The notes below the pieces were generated by a model that was given only the letters and a program-made list of their open reading frames with translations, did not search any database and was not told where the DNA came from. 64,000 nt of DNA, taken from Bagarius yarrelli (lineage: Eukaryota > Chordata > Actinopteri > Siluriformes > Sisoridae). The stretch lies in assembly GCA_005784505.1 (NCBI GenBank), contig VCAZ01000202.1, forward strand, positions 483,640 to 547,639, written 5' to 3'. Of the stretch, positions 11,936 through 24,905 are shown one piece after another. A program made the position numbers and the translations under genes. Position 1 is the stretch's first letter. Each line of letters begins with the position of its first letter.

Positions 11936-12374
11936 TTTGTGATGTTATTAGATAAATATTGATTCTGATCTGCTCCAGATGATGCACATAAAAATGGTTT
12001 TTACCCTCAATACATGAAATGTCTCTCTCTCTGTAATGCCATGACGTGTTATATTGCGTCTTTATATAGTATTGATGGATTTTATAATTGCAACATGATA
12101 GTAGAGGTATTAAAAGGTGAATTAAGTCACCGCACCGCACCGCCCGCCACTGTATTTCATTACTCTCCTACAATACATTCGATATGTCTACATTTAGAAT
12201 ATAATAAAATTTAATATGAATATGCTTTATTTCTGCCACAGTTACAGTTAGTGTTATTGCAGTTAATCGGTTGTAAATATTACTGTAATGTGGACCGAAA
12301 TTCAGCATTTGTGCTGTTTAGTGGTCGCAGTCACATGATGGAGATCAGTCAGTGAGCAGCACCTACACACACAC

Positions 12375-12608
12375 TACCCCCAAAGGGTTTTGGACACTTT
12401 ACAAGCATACCCACATACTGTAACTGTATTTTGCTATAAAACCCTAAAGAACACAGTTGCCTAGAATGTCTTTGTATGTTGTAGTATTATATTATTCCTT
12501 TACTGGACTAAGGGACCAAAGCAGTGTTCCAGCTTGACAATGTCCCTGTGTACAAAAGCCCTGAACTTCTTTAAGACATGGTGTGTTCTTGTGTAAAGAT
12601 TGTTACCA
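12375..12608. mobile_element. Tc1-related repeat family C, degraded
   Basis: TTTTGGACACTTTAC, AGCTTGACAATGTCCCTGTG and AAAGCCCTGAACTTC correspond to blocks of the copy at 36081-36554. Confidence 0.5.
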
Positions 12609-12611
12609 TTG

Positions 12612-12717
12612 TTGGGCTCTAAGAAAGGCCCTTAACCCTTCAATTGCTCAGATCTATAAAAGAAATGAATGTAAGTCACTGTGGATAAAAACGTCTGCGA
12701 CATGCCATTAATGTCAA
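12612..12717 (+). mobile_element. SINE family A, 3' half
   Basis: AGGCCCTTAACCCTTCAATT is followed by the core TGTAAGTCACTGTGGATAAA. Confidence 0.75.
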
Positions 12718-13016
12718 TTATGCTATATTGTCCTACATTTTGTCCTTTAGGGGATGTTTTTTTTCAAGTTGACTAGCTTTACAATTGTGCTAATTATGGT
12801 CAGGGTGGAGAGGTGACTGAGTTATGTAGACACTATTGTCTGTACTCCCCTCAGCAGGTGGTGTCCCAGCCTGTCTCTCTGTCTTCACAAATGTTTCTCT
12901 TCTGCCGACTACTGTACTCTTTTTTTTAGAAACAAGGAGTCCGAGGAAGCTTTATATTCTCATTTGCTCATAATAAACCATTTTAATTCAAACCATAATA
13001 TTTAACATAGTACTTG

Positions 13017-13049
<33 letters not shown>

Positions 13050-13837
13050 ATGGATGTGTACTTGCAAACACTTAGCCACAGCAGGGAACTAGAGGTAGAC
13101 GCCTTGTCTCCTCTACAACAATAAGCCACACCGTTCCAGAAACACTTCATCATGCTTGAGGAAGTGATGGAAAATCTTCAACAAATTATTAAAAAGATCA
13201 CCCTGATGTGGCAGAAATAAAGTAGTTTGACTCTAAGCCAGTCAATAGATTACGGTGTGTGTGTGTAGATATCAAAAGGTCAGATGTGTGTTTGTGATAA
13301 GATACGTCATGTATCTATTATTGTGTACTGTCCCCTGTGGAGTTCAAAAGTTTTTGTTGTCCTGAAAGGCCTCCTGTTTTGCCTCTCATTGACCCAGACC
13401 TGGTATCAAAATTAATCCAACAAGTAATCAAATCTTTTGTTCTCGTTAATGATTCAATTCAATGTCCATATAGCTTGCCAAAAAATCCAGATCGGTTTGC
13501 TATCAGTTCCAAAACAAAAGTTGGGCTGATCAGAATGGGATGCTGTTATCTTTAGCAGCTGTATTGCTGGTTGACAAAACTAATAAATAAATGTTAAAGA
13601 ATGTTCCTTATTTTCTCATATAATATTGTATTTTACTGTACACATATGCACTGTATAAAGTACTGTATTACCAACGCAGGTCTAGTCTTACCCTTAGACG
13701 TCACACCCACAGACCGCTGGCTGAACATTGGATGCATACTGCACACTTAGTTATGACACTTTAGAAGTTTTAAAGTCGTGTTTTGATTGGTTGCAGTGTA
13801 CAGGATTTCCGTGAGACGTGTATTTGTGACGCTGTTC
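12718..13837. other. Intergenic, (AC)n at 13015-13050
   Basis: Apart from the microsatellite nothing is recognised. A 72-codon frame at 13337-13555 has no known similarity. Confidence 0.5.
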
Positions 13838-14093
13838 AATGGTCCGCCTCTAAGCAATTTAGAGCTGTTTGACAATAAATCTGAAGACCAGAAACACCTG
13901 GGTTCAAGCCCCACCTCCGGCAAGTCAACCACTGTTGGGTCCTTGAGCAAGACCCTTAACCCCTCCTGCTCCAGGGGCGCTGTATCATAGCTGACCCTGA
14001 GCTTTGACCCCAACTTACTAAGATAGGATATGCGAAAAATGCATTTCATTGGCTCTGTACATGTACCTTACACAATGACAATGAATTGAATAT
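13838..14093 (+). mobile_element. SINE family B, near full length
   Basis: AAACACCTGGGTTCAAGCCC (tRNA B-box region), CTTGAGCAAGACCCTTAACC, GGCGCTGTATCATAGCTGAC and the tail TTCATTGGCTCTGTACATGT follow in order. Confidence 0.8.
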
Positions 14094-14717
14094 TAATTAA
14101 TTAATAAGCATTAATCAAGATCGATTAATTGCTGGATTCTTTAAAGTATAGTTTAGTTTGATGCACTTTTGTTTGATAAACATGATGCAGCACCAAATTA
14201 AATACCATTGGTTGCCTTACCTGTCAGTCATACGCCCTCTTGAGTGGGTCTTTAGCCAATCAAAGTTCTGCCGTCGGTCTGAAGGTCTGGCTCCTTGAGA
14301 TTTAGTTGTGTCTTATGTCTTTTCGACTTCAGTAGATTAGTTGTGTAACTGTTGTGTTCATTAATTGCAGTGTTATTTATTGTAACCATCCTAGTAGTAA
14401 AAGCTGATGCAAACAGTATGACCAGCTCAGCTTGTGTTTTCACAGTGTCAGGAATTCTCAGAGGTGACGAATGAAAGAGACTAAAATGGTGCATGAAACA
14501 GCAAAAACATACAGACTATAAGCAATATTATGGCAAGAAAAGCAATTAAACAACAAAATATTAGCAGAAGCATGACTATGAAGTCAGCAGAACTTAAAGA
14601 GTGGTGCAAATGAAACAGGAATGATTGAGTAAATAAAAATGATTAAATGTTTGCGTGATTAGTGTCATGTTACATGCTGCTGAAGCTGATAGAAAGATTG
14701 ATGATTGATGGTTTTAT
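14094..14717. other. Intergenic, nothing recognised
   Basis: No gene or repeat family recognised. Confidence 0.5.
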
Positions 14718-14906
14718 TTCCAGCACCTCCGGCTTGGGTCCTTTCCTGTCCCACCTCTCTCTATCTTCCCCATTTTATCCCTCTGTCCTATCAATAAAGG
14801 CAAAAAATGGAAACAAAAAATATCTTTAAAAACAAAAAAAAAAAAAAAAAAAAAGAGAGAGAAATGTAAGTGGCTTTGTATAATGGTGTCTACCAAATGG
14901 CAAAAA
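14718..14906 (+). mobile_element. SINE family C fragment joined to a family A tail
   Basis: CTGTCCTATCAATAAAGGCA is the end of a second fish SINE type, also seen at 42536-42690. After a poly-A run (14831-14853) comes a mutated family A core, GTAAGTGGCTTTGTATAATG. Confidence 0.6.
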
Positions 14907-15085
14907 TATAAAGGTATTTAGATAGCTCATTGTCTAGAAATCATTTTTTAACTTTTATTTCATTTATTGATGCTGTTTTTGTTGAACCCCTCTTGTCAAC
15001 TAAATTTGGACCAATTGTCAGTGCTTTTTCCAAGTTTTTAACACATGTCTTTCAGTAGAAGCAAATATGTGAAGATCTATTAATG

Positions 15086-15240
<155 letters not shown>

Positions 15241-16981
15241 ATTTTTATAGTGTAAAGTCTATAACTTTTATAGTGTAAAGTGGACTGGATAATAAACTGC
15301 ACATCTTCAATATTGTTCTGTTGTTGTAGGCAGTTAAAATAAAGTTTTCTGTCTAATTTTTTTAAAAAAACCAAGTACTATTATGGAAAATTTTCCCGTT
15401 AATTCCGCCTGAAGCTTATGGAATTGAGTGAACGTCACTTCAGTCACATGCTTTTGTTTTCTTGAGCGTAACAGCAATCCCACATTCACCTTTTGGTCTT
15501 GCCCGACATGCATTAAACATGAACACCACTAAAACCAGCAAGCTAACAATAGCCTTCCAGCCTTCCTCGAGATGCTTGGCTCCATAACAAATAAGCTGAG
15601 ATACAATCTTTAGAGTAAATTCCAATGAACACAATGTTTGTAAATAAATATTATTGTACGAGAGTTGATGCAGTTTCCTGTGTGTAGGATACCATTTTCC
15701 TTTGTTTTATTTTTCTAAGACACCCTTGCTTTCTAGTGACCAAAAAGCCTTAAATACAAAGTAGGAACAGAATATCGTCACATTGTTTGCTCATCACAAT
15801 GATGATTAGGCTGTTTGGGTTTAGTCTGATATTTAGACTCAGGTATCTTTTAGCAAAACAAGTGATTTGTGTCAAAAATTGTTTTGAACACTGTTAGATG
15901 GCTATAGACAATACATGCATCTGTTATAATTACAGGTTTAGGTTAGAGCAACAGTACAATATGTGATCAAGTAAAGTTAAGAGACTAGATATCCATCAAA
16001 TGTCATTATTAATTATAATTATAAGTAGCAGTGGAATGTTCTAGAAATTTTCAGAGATTTTCTCCAACACGTGTGTGACATAAAAGAGATCAGCACCATG
16101 GACAAGGTCTCTGTTCTTTCTCTGCGTATTTTTATTTTCAGGCAGTGTTTATATCGAATCCTTGTAGTGTTTCATAGAAAATGAAACCGTTGTTCTTATA
16201 ATAATGTTAGGATTCTGGCCATATGTATGCGGTTGGGTTCTGAAAACTACAAACTTTTTTCGTTGTTAGGGTAAGTAACATCCAGGCTGTGTTAGTTGCA
16301 AAGAAAGAGTGCATCTGCATATGATGCACTTCTTGAAAAATTTAAAGTTCATCAGTGTTCCTTGATCTCTTTTATGATTCTTGGGAACGTTAATTATTAT
16401 TAACAGGTAAAATATACATACTAAACATACAGCAAAACCCAGACACGGTTACTCATTTTTGAAAGTGTATTTAAATTAAAAAAAAGCTTTATTTGGTAAA
16501 TGATAAGAACAGAGAATCTGACATGTGATCAAGGTTCAGCTGATTTGGACCTTGCTGTGCCATTGGAATCTGATCCTTCTTTATCTTCGTATGCCGTTCT
16601 TTCTTTTTGCAAGGATGTTAAAAAATGCAGCTGGTGATGACATAGCACTTCAAATGAGGCAGTGTGGATTAACATTCTTACGTCCTGGTGTGATAATGAT
16701 CGATGTAGTGATTTTGTTGGTTTCCTTTCTTATTTCTGCACTAGAAAAATGAGATATACTTGAATTATTCTTTTTATTCTTTTAGGTAATGCCTTTTTTA
16801 CTGCATCCAATAATTAAGAAGAGCATTTAAGTACTGTGTAATCATTGCCTATCAGGCGGTTGAGAAAGCCAGAGAGTTTGGGCAGATTCCAAAGACTAAA
16901 ACTAATCTAAATATTGTGGTAATGGCAGCTAGGAAAATTCATAGAATTCAACTGTAATTCACAGCACAGTATCTTCAATAT
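15241..16981. other. Intergenic, nothing recognised
   Basis: A 75-codon frame (16525-16752) with hydrophobic ends has no recognisable family and no supporting context. Confidence 0.45.
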
Positions 16982-17212
16982 ACACAGTGAAGGGAAAAAA
17001 TTATTCGATCCCCTTCTGATTTTGTATGTTTGCCCACTGACAAAGAAATGTTCATTAATAATTTAAATGGTGGGTTTATTTTAACAGCGAGAATAGAGAA
17101 TAACAACAAAAACATCCAGGAAAAACACATTAGAAACTGACTTCAAGTTAATGAGTGAAATCAGTATCAGTATCCCCTATCAATCAGCGAGATCTTTGGC
17201 TCCCGGGTGTCA
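16982..17212 (+). mobile_element. Tc1-like element, left end only
   Basis: CAGTGAAGGGAAAAAATTAT, CCCCTTCTGATTTTGTATG and GTTTGCCCACTGACAAAGAA, then TATCAATCAGCGAGATC, are the left inverted repeat region of a well-known fish Tc1-like family. It breaks off at the LINE junction. Confidence 0.75.
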
Positions 17213-17560
17213 TTTATTGCTGAAACTGTCATACATGCCTTCGTCACTCATCCAGATTACTGTAATTTACTTTTTTATGGCCTGTCAGCTAATTATATCA
17301 AACTGTTTCTTTGTGCATACACTACAAAATACTAACTCTTACTTATGAAGCTCTCCATGACCTTGGTCCTACACATTTATCTGACTTACGTTCCTGTCCA
17401 CTTCTACTGAGGGACTGTTAGTCACCCCTAAGTTTTGTCTGGTGACTATGGGAGCTAGGTCTTTTGGTGTACCGGCCCCCAGATCCATCCTTTCTTTTCT
17501 CATTAAAAAACTCACTTAAAAACACATTGTACCCTGTTATGGACGTTTATCTATATTCTT
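17213..17560 (+). pseudogene. LINE-type reverse transcriptase C-terminal fragment
   Basis: One frame reads VIHAFVTHPDYCNLLFYGLS (17227 onward) and another LLLTYEALHDLGPTHLSDL (17334 onward), with a deletion between. Both are hallmarks of the C-terminal region of fish L2/Rex-like non-LTR retrotransposons. Stops and frameshifts interrupt it. Confidence 0.7.
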
Positions 17561-19046
17561 TTTGTTTTTCTACTCTAACCTTGTAAGTAGTCTCTGTATA
17601 TTCCTCTCAGATCTTGGTATGTTCTATGTTATCATGCAGGTAACAAGCTGAGATTAAGAGCACTCCTTCTAATCTCACAAAGTCACCTGCTTTGATTACA
17701 GAATAACTTGTATATGCACAAAAACGCAAGTTTAATGCGATGAGAGTGAAAGTCATGAAAAGTCTATGGAACTGCAAGAATACAGATTGAAAATGTGTCC
17801 ATCATAGAAGTGTGAGAGGACGTTTGGCTTTAAACACAGATAAAAATTGTGGTTTGTTTTTAAAGTAGTATTAAAAGATTCATGTTGGTTTATTTTAACA
17901 ACCAGAATTACAATAAGTCTTCTAAGAAAAAGCTTTGATGTGCAACTGCATGATCACTAAAGAAGACAGTTGAAGAAGAAAGGGAGGAAGAAAACTACCA
18001 TCACTAGACAAAGAAAAAAGCAAACGTGTTAACCGTTTACTTATACCACTTGATAATCAAAAAAAAACATTTAAGATTATACAGTTTTCTAAGAAATGTG
18101 AAAAGGGAAGCGCAGGAGCTAGTTGATTTGAGAACGCTATTATGCTGCACAGCTGGAATCAGAGGTCCTGGGAATGGAAGTGTGGGGTGTTTGTGCAGCT
18201 GATCAGACCTGTGGAGTTTGGATCAAAAGAGCAGGACGATGTCATGTCTAAACACATGAAAGAAAGCACTCAGATAAAGTGGCCTTTGAATGCACCGTCT
18301 CATCTATTTAGAGAAAAAGATTTCATCTTTCCCAAAAGACTAAAGAAAGAAAATGACGTCTCTGAAATGAAGATTCTGTTGCAACACCACAGTATCTTCA
18401 AACTCAGTTACACACTTCTTATGGGCCTATATTCTTTATTTAATATGTTGCTTAGCCTAGATTAGTGATTATGTAGGGGGGGCAATTGCGCCATCCAGTG
18501 GGTATTTGGGCAGCATGATGGGGCATTGAAAATCTGGTGTTATCTAGAGGGCGTTTGAATGCTAATAGTGAGGCGCTGGAGAAACAGGTGTGTTTAGCGT
18601 TTCTATGTAGAAATTTTCCCCAAGATCTTAATAGGGCAGCTGAAAAAAAAAATACCAGCAAATCAACCACAACGTTCTCATTGATTTGCTTACAAACTAA
18701 AGACTAGCTAATCTGCACAAGGAGCATCTGCAGTTTGGTCTTCTGGAGCATCTTGGAGATGTTGTTACAGTTTTTCTGGATTTAGTCTGTCTCAGTTTGT
18801 TCTGGGTTTTTTTTTTTTCATGTCATTCTAGACAGAATGGATGGTAAAGAGATCAGATCTTTGTGTGAAGTACGGGCTGTTGTCAGACACCTTTTGCAAA
18901 CAAACATCTCACTGGATTATTACAATTAATTGCAAAATGAATGTTTGCAAATGTAAAACACACTAGAGAAAAAATAGAAATAACTGAGTTTAAAGCATTT
19001 TTAGCTGGTAAAAATACTGGTGTTCTAATAATATAATCTCTCTCTC

Positions 19047-19077
<31 letters not shown>

Positions 19078-19472
19078 TTCACTCTCACAGTTTATATATA
19101 TCGAAACTGTGATTTCTATTATATTGTTGTTAGTGCCTCCGTTAGGGGAAATTTAAAGCTGTTAAAAAAAACAGTGGATTTTATTTTTAAAAAATGAGAG
19201 AAATCCGTGAAACAAAACCCTGTTGTCTATCCACTAGACACACACAAACACCCACAGCTTTTTTTTTCACACACATCCTGTCGGAGCAGGAAGGGGGATA
19301 TGACATCTAAAAAAAGATTTTTTTTTTTTTTTCTGCATCCGCTCCCAAAATGAATCTTACAATTCTTTACGCTCGGTTCTTCTCTCAGGTCTCACACAGA
19401 TGCCCTTTTTTCCAGGGGCAAAAGGTGTCAAATATTGATGACGGATAAATATTTTTACTATTTGTGCAACAT
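17561..19472. other. Intergenic, CT-rich tract at 19037-19088
   Basis: A 107-codon frame at 18142-18465 and a 72-codon minus frame at 18452-18670 have no family similarity that I recognise. Confidence 0.45.
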
Positions 19473-19550
19473 TTAGATTAGATTAGATTAGATTCAACTT
19501 TATTGTCATTGTGCAAGGTACATGTACAGAGAGCCAATGAAATGCAGTTA
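19473..19550 (-). mobile_element. SINE family B tail fragment
   Basis: CTTTATTGTCATTGTGCAAG and GCCAATGAAATGCAG, preceded by a short (ATTAG)n target-like run. Confidence 0.65.
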
Positions 19551-20799
19551 GCATCTAACCAGAAGTGCATAAGTGGCTTATTTACAATAAATATCAGTGT
19601 AATAAATAGGGTATGGGTATGATGGATGATGATAATTACAGAGGTGGGGGGTAAATGATGTACAGAGGTATATGGATAGAGTATGGAGGTGTAACAATAG
19701 CTAGTTATAGATTGTACAAAGATGCATAATGATAGGTATTTACAATAATGATAGAGATACAGCTCCTGTTTTTTTTTCTTTTTTATTGCTTTCTTTCCTT
19801 TATCTGCAATCTAAGGCTCGAATATACACACATTCCGAGGCAAAGCCTAACACTAATTAGAATTCCTCCCAATCATACTCATTATTTATTATTTATCACC
19901 GAGGCACCTTGAATTATTCATCATCTGTCAATCCATATGGAAAGAAAGAAAGGATGCCAGAACTGTGTTTTTTTATTATTATTTTTTTATTTCCTTCTCA
20001 TACCAATCCAGGCAATCTCTCTCGCTCTCTCTCGTTCTCTTACTCCTTTTTTCTTTCTTTGGCACGGCTTTCTTTTCTTGTCTCTGTTTTATGTGTACAT
20101 GATATAACACTCATTTCTTCCTCAAAGACTAAGAATAAAAAGCAAAAAAAAGAGAGCATGAGGCATCTCTTTCTCTCATTACTCCAGAGCCTCTGCTGTG
20201 CTATAAGGGCTTCCCTTCCTTTTTTTCCTTTTGATTAACTGAGCCATCTGTGTAGAAACATTTGCATAATCCACCCAACAGTGTCTTGATAGTGATAGTG
20301 TAAAGCCTGACATGTGAAATGGTTCCACACATGAAACCCTGCTAATGTAACAAACATATTTCAACCTACAACAATATTACATTTGTCTTTCGAGCAAATG
20401 ATGGGATATTAGAATTACTGTAGGTGTAAATGTGCATAAAAAGCAAAATAGATCCAGTCTCATGTTGGGTTACTGCAAAGCAATTGTTACTGCGCTTTTA
20501 AATGAATTCAGAATCTAATACTAATTCAATAGAGCTAAAATTATTTTGTGTAACCAATAATAAGAGCTAAACGAGACAGTCGATATCATTATTACACACA
20601 AAATATGATGTACTGAGGCGTTTTCAATGGGCTTTCATTAAGGAAGAAACTTTAATATGTTGTATGCTGAACAAACTGCAAGAATGTGATTTTGTCAGAA
20701 AGGTTATAAAGTTTCAACCCTTGTTGGAAAGTAAGGACCCTTAATTATCCAAGTTACAATTAAGGAGACCTCAGATATCAATAAAGGTCATAAAAAGGA
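19551..20799. other. Intergenic, T-rich and CT-rich tracts
   Basis: No genes seen. The 109-codon frame at 19909-20238 is driven by low-complexity T/C sequence. Confidence 0.5.
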
Positions 20800-21214
20800 A
20801 GGCAACTATACCATTTTTTGGAACAGTAGAAGTACCAATTTTTTTTTCCTGGTACTCAATGATATCTGATTTCGTGCCTGGGTTACTCTCAGGTTGCTCT
20901 CGGGTATCTCCGGGCATTTTTATTTTGTCTTGTAAGGGTTTGCTGCAGGGTCGGTTGCCAAATGCTAACGTTACTGCTAGCAACAAATTCGCTGTGCTCA
21001 TATTTGTGTTTGAATTTCAGATGAGTTATCAGATTAATTGTCTTATAAATACTCATTTAAAAGACGTTGCTGCTACCAGAGTCTTTGTGCACTGGAAGTT
21101 TTGTCAATGACCTTACAAGTGGTATCGAATTTTGGTATCAACGTGTTTTTACTAGTACATGAGCTCAGTATCGGGTCCGATACTTATCCGAGTATTAGTA
21201 TCGGTGCATCTTTA
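20800..21214. mobile_element. hAT-like element, right part
   Basis: The right end (GTATTAGTATCGGTGCATCT) with internal GGGTCCGATACTTATC is the terminal pattern of a fish hAT family that opens with GATGCACCGATAC. No matching left end was found. Confidence 0.5.
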
Positions 21215-22582
21215 GTAATAAACAACCAGACTTAGCATAGAGACAGGCGATTAGCATGGCACAAAGTCACACAAAGTGTCCTTTTTTTAGAGTTTGGGAA
21301 GTCAACGCTTACAGACTTAAACCTCAACAAAAAACTTTATCTAGAATATAAACCTTCATTAATAAAACATCGAAACTTACGATTAAAAGAAAAAAGCACA
21401 TTGCACAGCATATCTTAGCTGTCACCTGTATTTTTTTACATTTGCTCTAACCGAGACAGATTTAATTATTTATTATTCCTTAAGGCACAGTTTATAGTTT
21501 AGTGTGAAACTCAATAATTAATGAGTATTAATAATTAAAGCACATCAATCATTTAAGTTGCTAAGTTTAGGCCTGTGCAGTAACATTATAAGAAATAGTT
21601 CTAAGGAACATTATCCCAATGTCGAGTCAGCCTGTTCGCACAGAACCACCATCATCTGCACTTTAGGGACTTTAAGACAGGAAAGTCTCCTGCGGTGTAG
21701 ACAAATGATGATAATGTCTAGCTAATGAAGTGAGAAATGAATAGCAGTAATACTCGGGGTAATGGAAACGGAGAGAGAAATATAACATAATGATGCCCTC
21801 TTTATACACACATAGCTTACATTTCTCAGAGCTAATATTCTTCTTCGAGGAAATGAAAGCAAGATACACACTGCGCGTTGACTTTTTCACATCTTTTCTG
21901 ACACCAGCTGCATCTGGCTTTTTATGCAGCTTTAATTAGCTCCTAAAATCTCTGGGGAAAAGACAGGTGGCTCAGGGGGTGTATTAATCCAGATCGTGTT
22001 TGTGAGTGTGCTTACTCTAAATGCCTTCGGTGCTCATCTGAGGGTTTTTTTTAGCTCCTGCTCACCTGGTACAACTCATGATTGAAGACAGAAATCAATT
22101 TGAGGTTCCTGCACAGCAGCTGGACGAGTACAAGAGCGTCGTACTAAACATCTGGTGGTTAAAGTGGATGAGGCAGGGAAATGACATTTATAGGCAGTAA
22201 TGAAAGGACAGCGGGAGAGAATGGAAATCAAACGGGATGAGTTTAGATATTTCTAGGGTTAATTTACCTGAACATCTGTGTGCTGCGATATAAAGAAACA
22301 TCGGCTTCTGTAAAAATAAACCATATTTCATATATATTCATATTCATATATATTCATATATATTCATACCTGGGGCAATTCAGTGTGGTCCGTTCTAGCA
22401 TTTATTTTCGCATGCAAAACGCATAAATTCGCATGAAATAACAATAAATAAGTCTATATAATTTTTTAAATCCTATTTTTGTGAACGACTGAATCAATAA
22501 TATTTTTGGTGAATGTGTGATTCACCTATAAATATTTACTTAGAAACAATTTTAGATATGCAGTGAAACTTGAATGCATTTT
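21215..22582. other. Intergenic, nothing recognised
   Basis: Only short AT-rich tandem steps (ATATATTCAT, about 22330-22368). Confidence 0.5.
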
Positions 22583-22822
22583 TGGGTGGGCGTGGCTTTC
22601 ATGTCACCTGACACCACCTGATGTTGTTATACTACCCACTATTACTGAGCTGAGCGTTTTGATATGTCACCTAGCTATATTGGTGGGGGGTTTTTTACCC
22701 CAGATATTTTTGGTAGGCATGGCCATGTCATCACCTGACATCGAATGATATCATCATAATACTTAAAATGCATCTCCTGTTACTGTGCTGAGTATTTTGA
22801 TGTCACATGGCCATATTGTTGA
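22583..22822 (+). repeat. Two-copy degenerate tandem repeat, about 125 bp
   Basis: Both copies contain GTCACCTGACA or ATCACCTGACA, then GATGTTG/GATATCAT, then TTACTG, GCTGAG and TTTTGAT, and end with CATATTG or TATATTG. Confidence 0.6.
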
Positions 22823-22956
22823 CTATAATACCCATCATTCTATGCACGTTACTTGTTTGTGTTCTTCTTTTGTAGTAAATACAAATATGTTTTTAAAAAA
22901 AGGTATCGGAATAAAAGTGCACATTTATATAATTAATTATTCATTTATATATTATA

Positions 22957-23106
22957 TTTACAGACGCCCTTATCCAGAGCGACTTACATTTATCTCTTTT
23001 ATACAGGGTTAAGGGCCTTTCTCAGGGATCCAGCAGTGGTGGCTTGGTGGAGCTGGGAATCGAATCTTCAGGTTGGTAGTACAACACCTTAACCATGAGC
23101 CACCAC
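22957..23106 (-). mobile_element. SINE family A, near full length
   Basis: ACGCCCTTATCCAGAGCGAC core, GGTTAAGGGCCTTTCTCAGG and TTAACCATGAGCCACCACT head. Confidence 0.85.
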
Positions 23107-23934
23107 TATATATGTATAAATATAATATATCTGTGCTGAATCATGGTGATTTAGATTCGGCTTCAATTTCCTTGTTTCTGCAAAGCACATTAACTCTTTA
23201 AACTTCTTCCTTGTTTGTACTGAGCTGTTAAAGCTGAAGCAACTCGGTGATTCAGTGTGTGTTCAAAAGCTAAACAGGTTGGTCACACAGGAAACAGTGT
23301 CAGTGTTATCACTGAATGATGTTTTTATTTCAGGAGCTCCGTTTAGTCAAGCCTGAAGAACAGCCTTAGGAATCGTTGTGTGATTAATTATTTCTATACA
23401 TTTTTAACAGAAAAACACATTTCTTGCAGCTGTAAAACATTCAAGATGTAGTTTTTTTATAGTGTCGTTACATTAAGTGAACAATTAAGCTGACATATGT
23501 CTAAAATTACTTCTCAGGTTTGGTTCAGAAAAATGGAAATTAGAAATCTATGAATGAGTTAAAAACAAGGTACAAAATATTACCATGGAAGCAGCAGCAA
23601 TCTGAGAAAAGAGAGAATTAACAGTTATAATGTCTTTTAATTTATATTAATATGAGCAAAGACTATATTTTGTGAGGCTAAATGTAATATGTAAATACAA
23701 ACCTTTTGTTGTTTATGTTTACATATTGCATACATATATTCAGCCACAAATATAATAGCTAGACCATAAAATCAGTTTTGCTTTCTTTGTCTTTTATTAA
23801 TATTTTATTATTATCAGTCTTTAAAAAAGAGCAGTTTTATCCAAATATTTAGTTGAATTTTTTTGTCTTTTTTTGTAATAGACATGTTTTATTATTCGGA
23901 GCATATTACAGCGCATATATTACAGAGCATATAT
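23107..23934. other. Intergenic, nothing recognised
   Basis: AT-rich, no gene signal. Confidence 0.5.
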
Positions 23935-24068
23935 TACATATATTTCATTTATACAACTAAGCAACTGGGGGTTAGGGGCCTTGCTCAGGTGCCCCCTAAC
24001 CCCGACCAACTTGGTGGTGCTTGAAATCAAACCACGATCTTCCAATTAGCAGTCCAACACCTTAATTG
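23935..24068 (-). mobile_element. SINE family A, core lost
   Basis: GGGGCCTTGCTCAGGTGCCC and AGCAGTCCAACACCTTAATT are preserved. Confidence 0.7.
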
Positions 24069-24905
24069 TTACACACTTCAAGTTCAGTTTATTCCCTGCT
24101 GTCACATATTGTACATCAAAACAAGAATTGTGTCACCTGAACTTTTTTATTTATTTTTTAATGAACTTCCTGTTTAATTACTATCCCTGGATTCCTTCTT
24201 CTATCTATCTGTACTTGGATTTCGATCATCTAGACAGGTGTTCAAAATGACAGTAGATGGCAATAGAATACGATACAATAATGAAACTTTACCCGCTCAC
24301 TATCTGCCTTGAGTTTTGGCATGGCCAATTTTACACCCACACAAACAATCTGGCACCAGCGGGAGCTCAACTTGGCAGCCTGGCACGATAAGCTTTTTAT
24401 ATGCTTGAATGATTCGGGCTTGCGGTTACATCCACTCACCTTTTGACTATTTGGCAAAAGATTAGGATGGTGGAAAAAAAAAACATTCTAGTGTCTTTAC
24501 TTTTGTGCATGTGGGGTAGATTTCCAGTGCATCACAACGCCGAAGGTGGTCCGGATCAGATCAATATACTGTTTTACCTAAATAACACCTATTGGTTAGT
24601 ACAAAGCTGCGTGGAATTTATAAATAAACTTATATATTCCATACAGCTGATTTCTGATATAAAATTCATGTGTTGTGCTGTTAGTTTGTTTGCTTTACAA
24701 CAGTACTAGGAATAACGGCGTTACTAACGGCACTACTTTTTTCAGTTACCAGTAATTAAATTAATACAGTTTCCGTTTCTGACACTGATTATAATATTGT
24801 GTATTTTAATCAAACTTACTAATGTGGTTTCAATCCAAGTGGACTATTTCAGTCATATGACCTGCATCAATTGGTTACAAGTAGTAAGAATAAAATTACA
24901 CTTAA
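24069..24905. other. Intergenic, nothing recognised
   Basis: No gene signal; frames of 71 and 88 codons have no recognisable family. Confidence 0.5.

Larger units (their letters stand above)
11215..12152 (+). mobile_element. hAT-type DNA transposon relic with exact 8-bp target duplication
   Basis: TATTTCAT precedes it (11207-11214) and follows it (12153-12160) exactly. The left end CAGTGGTGTGCAGTCAGAG matches the complement of the right end (CAGTGGCGGGCGGTGCGGTG). An 8-bp duplication and CAGTGG ends are typical of hAT elements. Inside are a broken ZMYM1-like frame and a later SINE insertion at 11432-11540. Confidence 0.8.

Noticed and set aside
16525..16752. 75-codon hydrophobic frame as a possible small membrane protein
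   Set aside because: No recognised family, no promoter or splice context, AT-rich surroundings.
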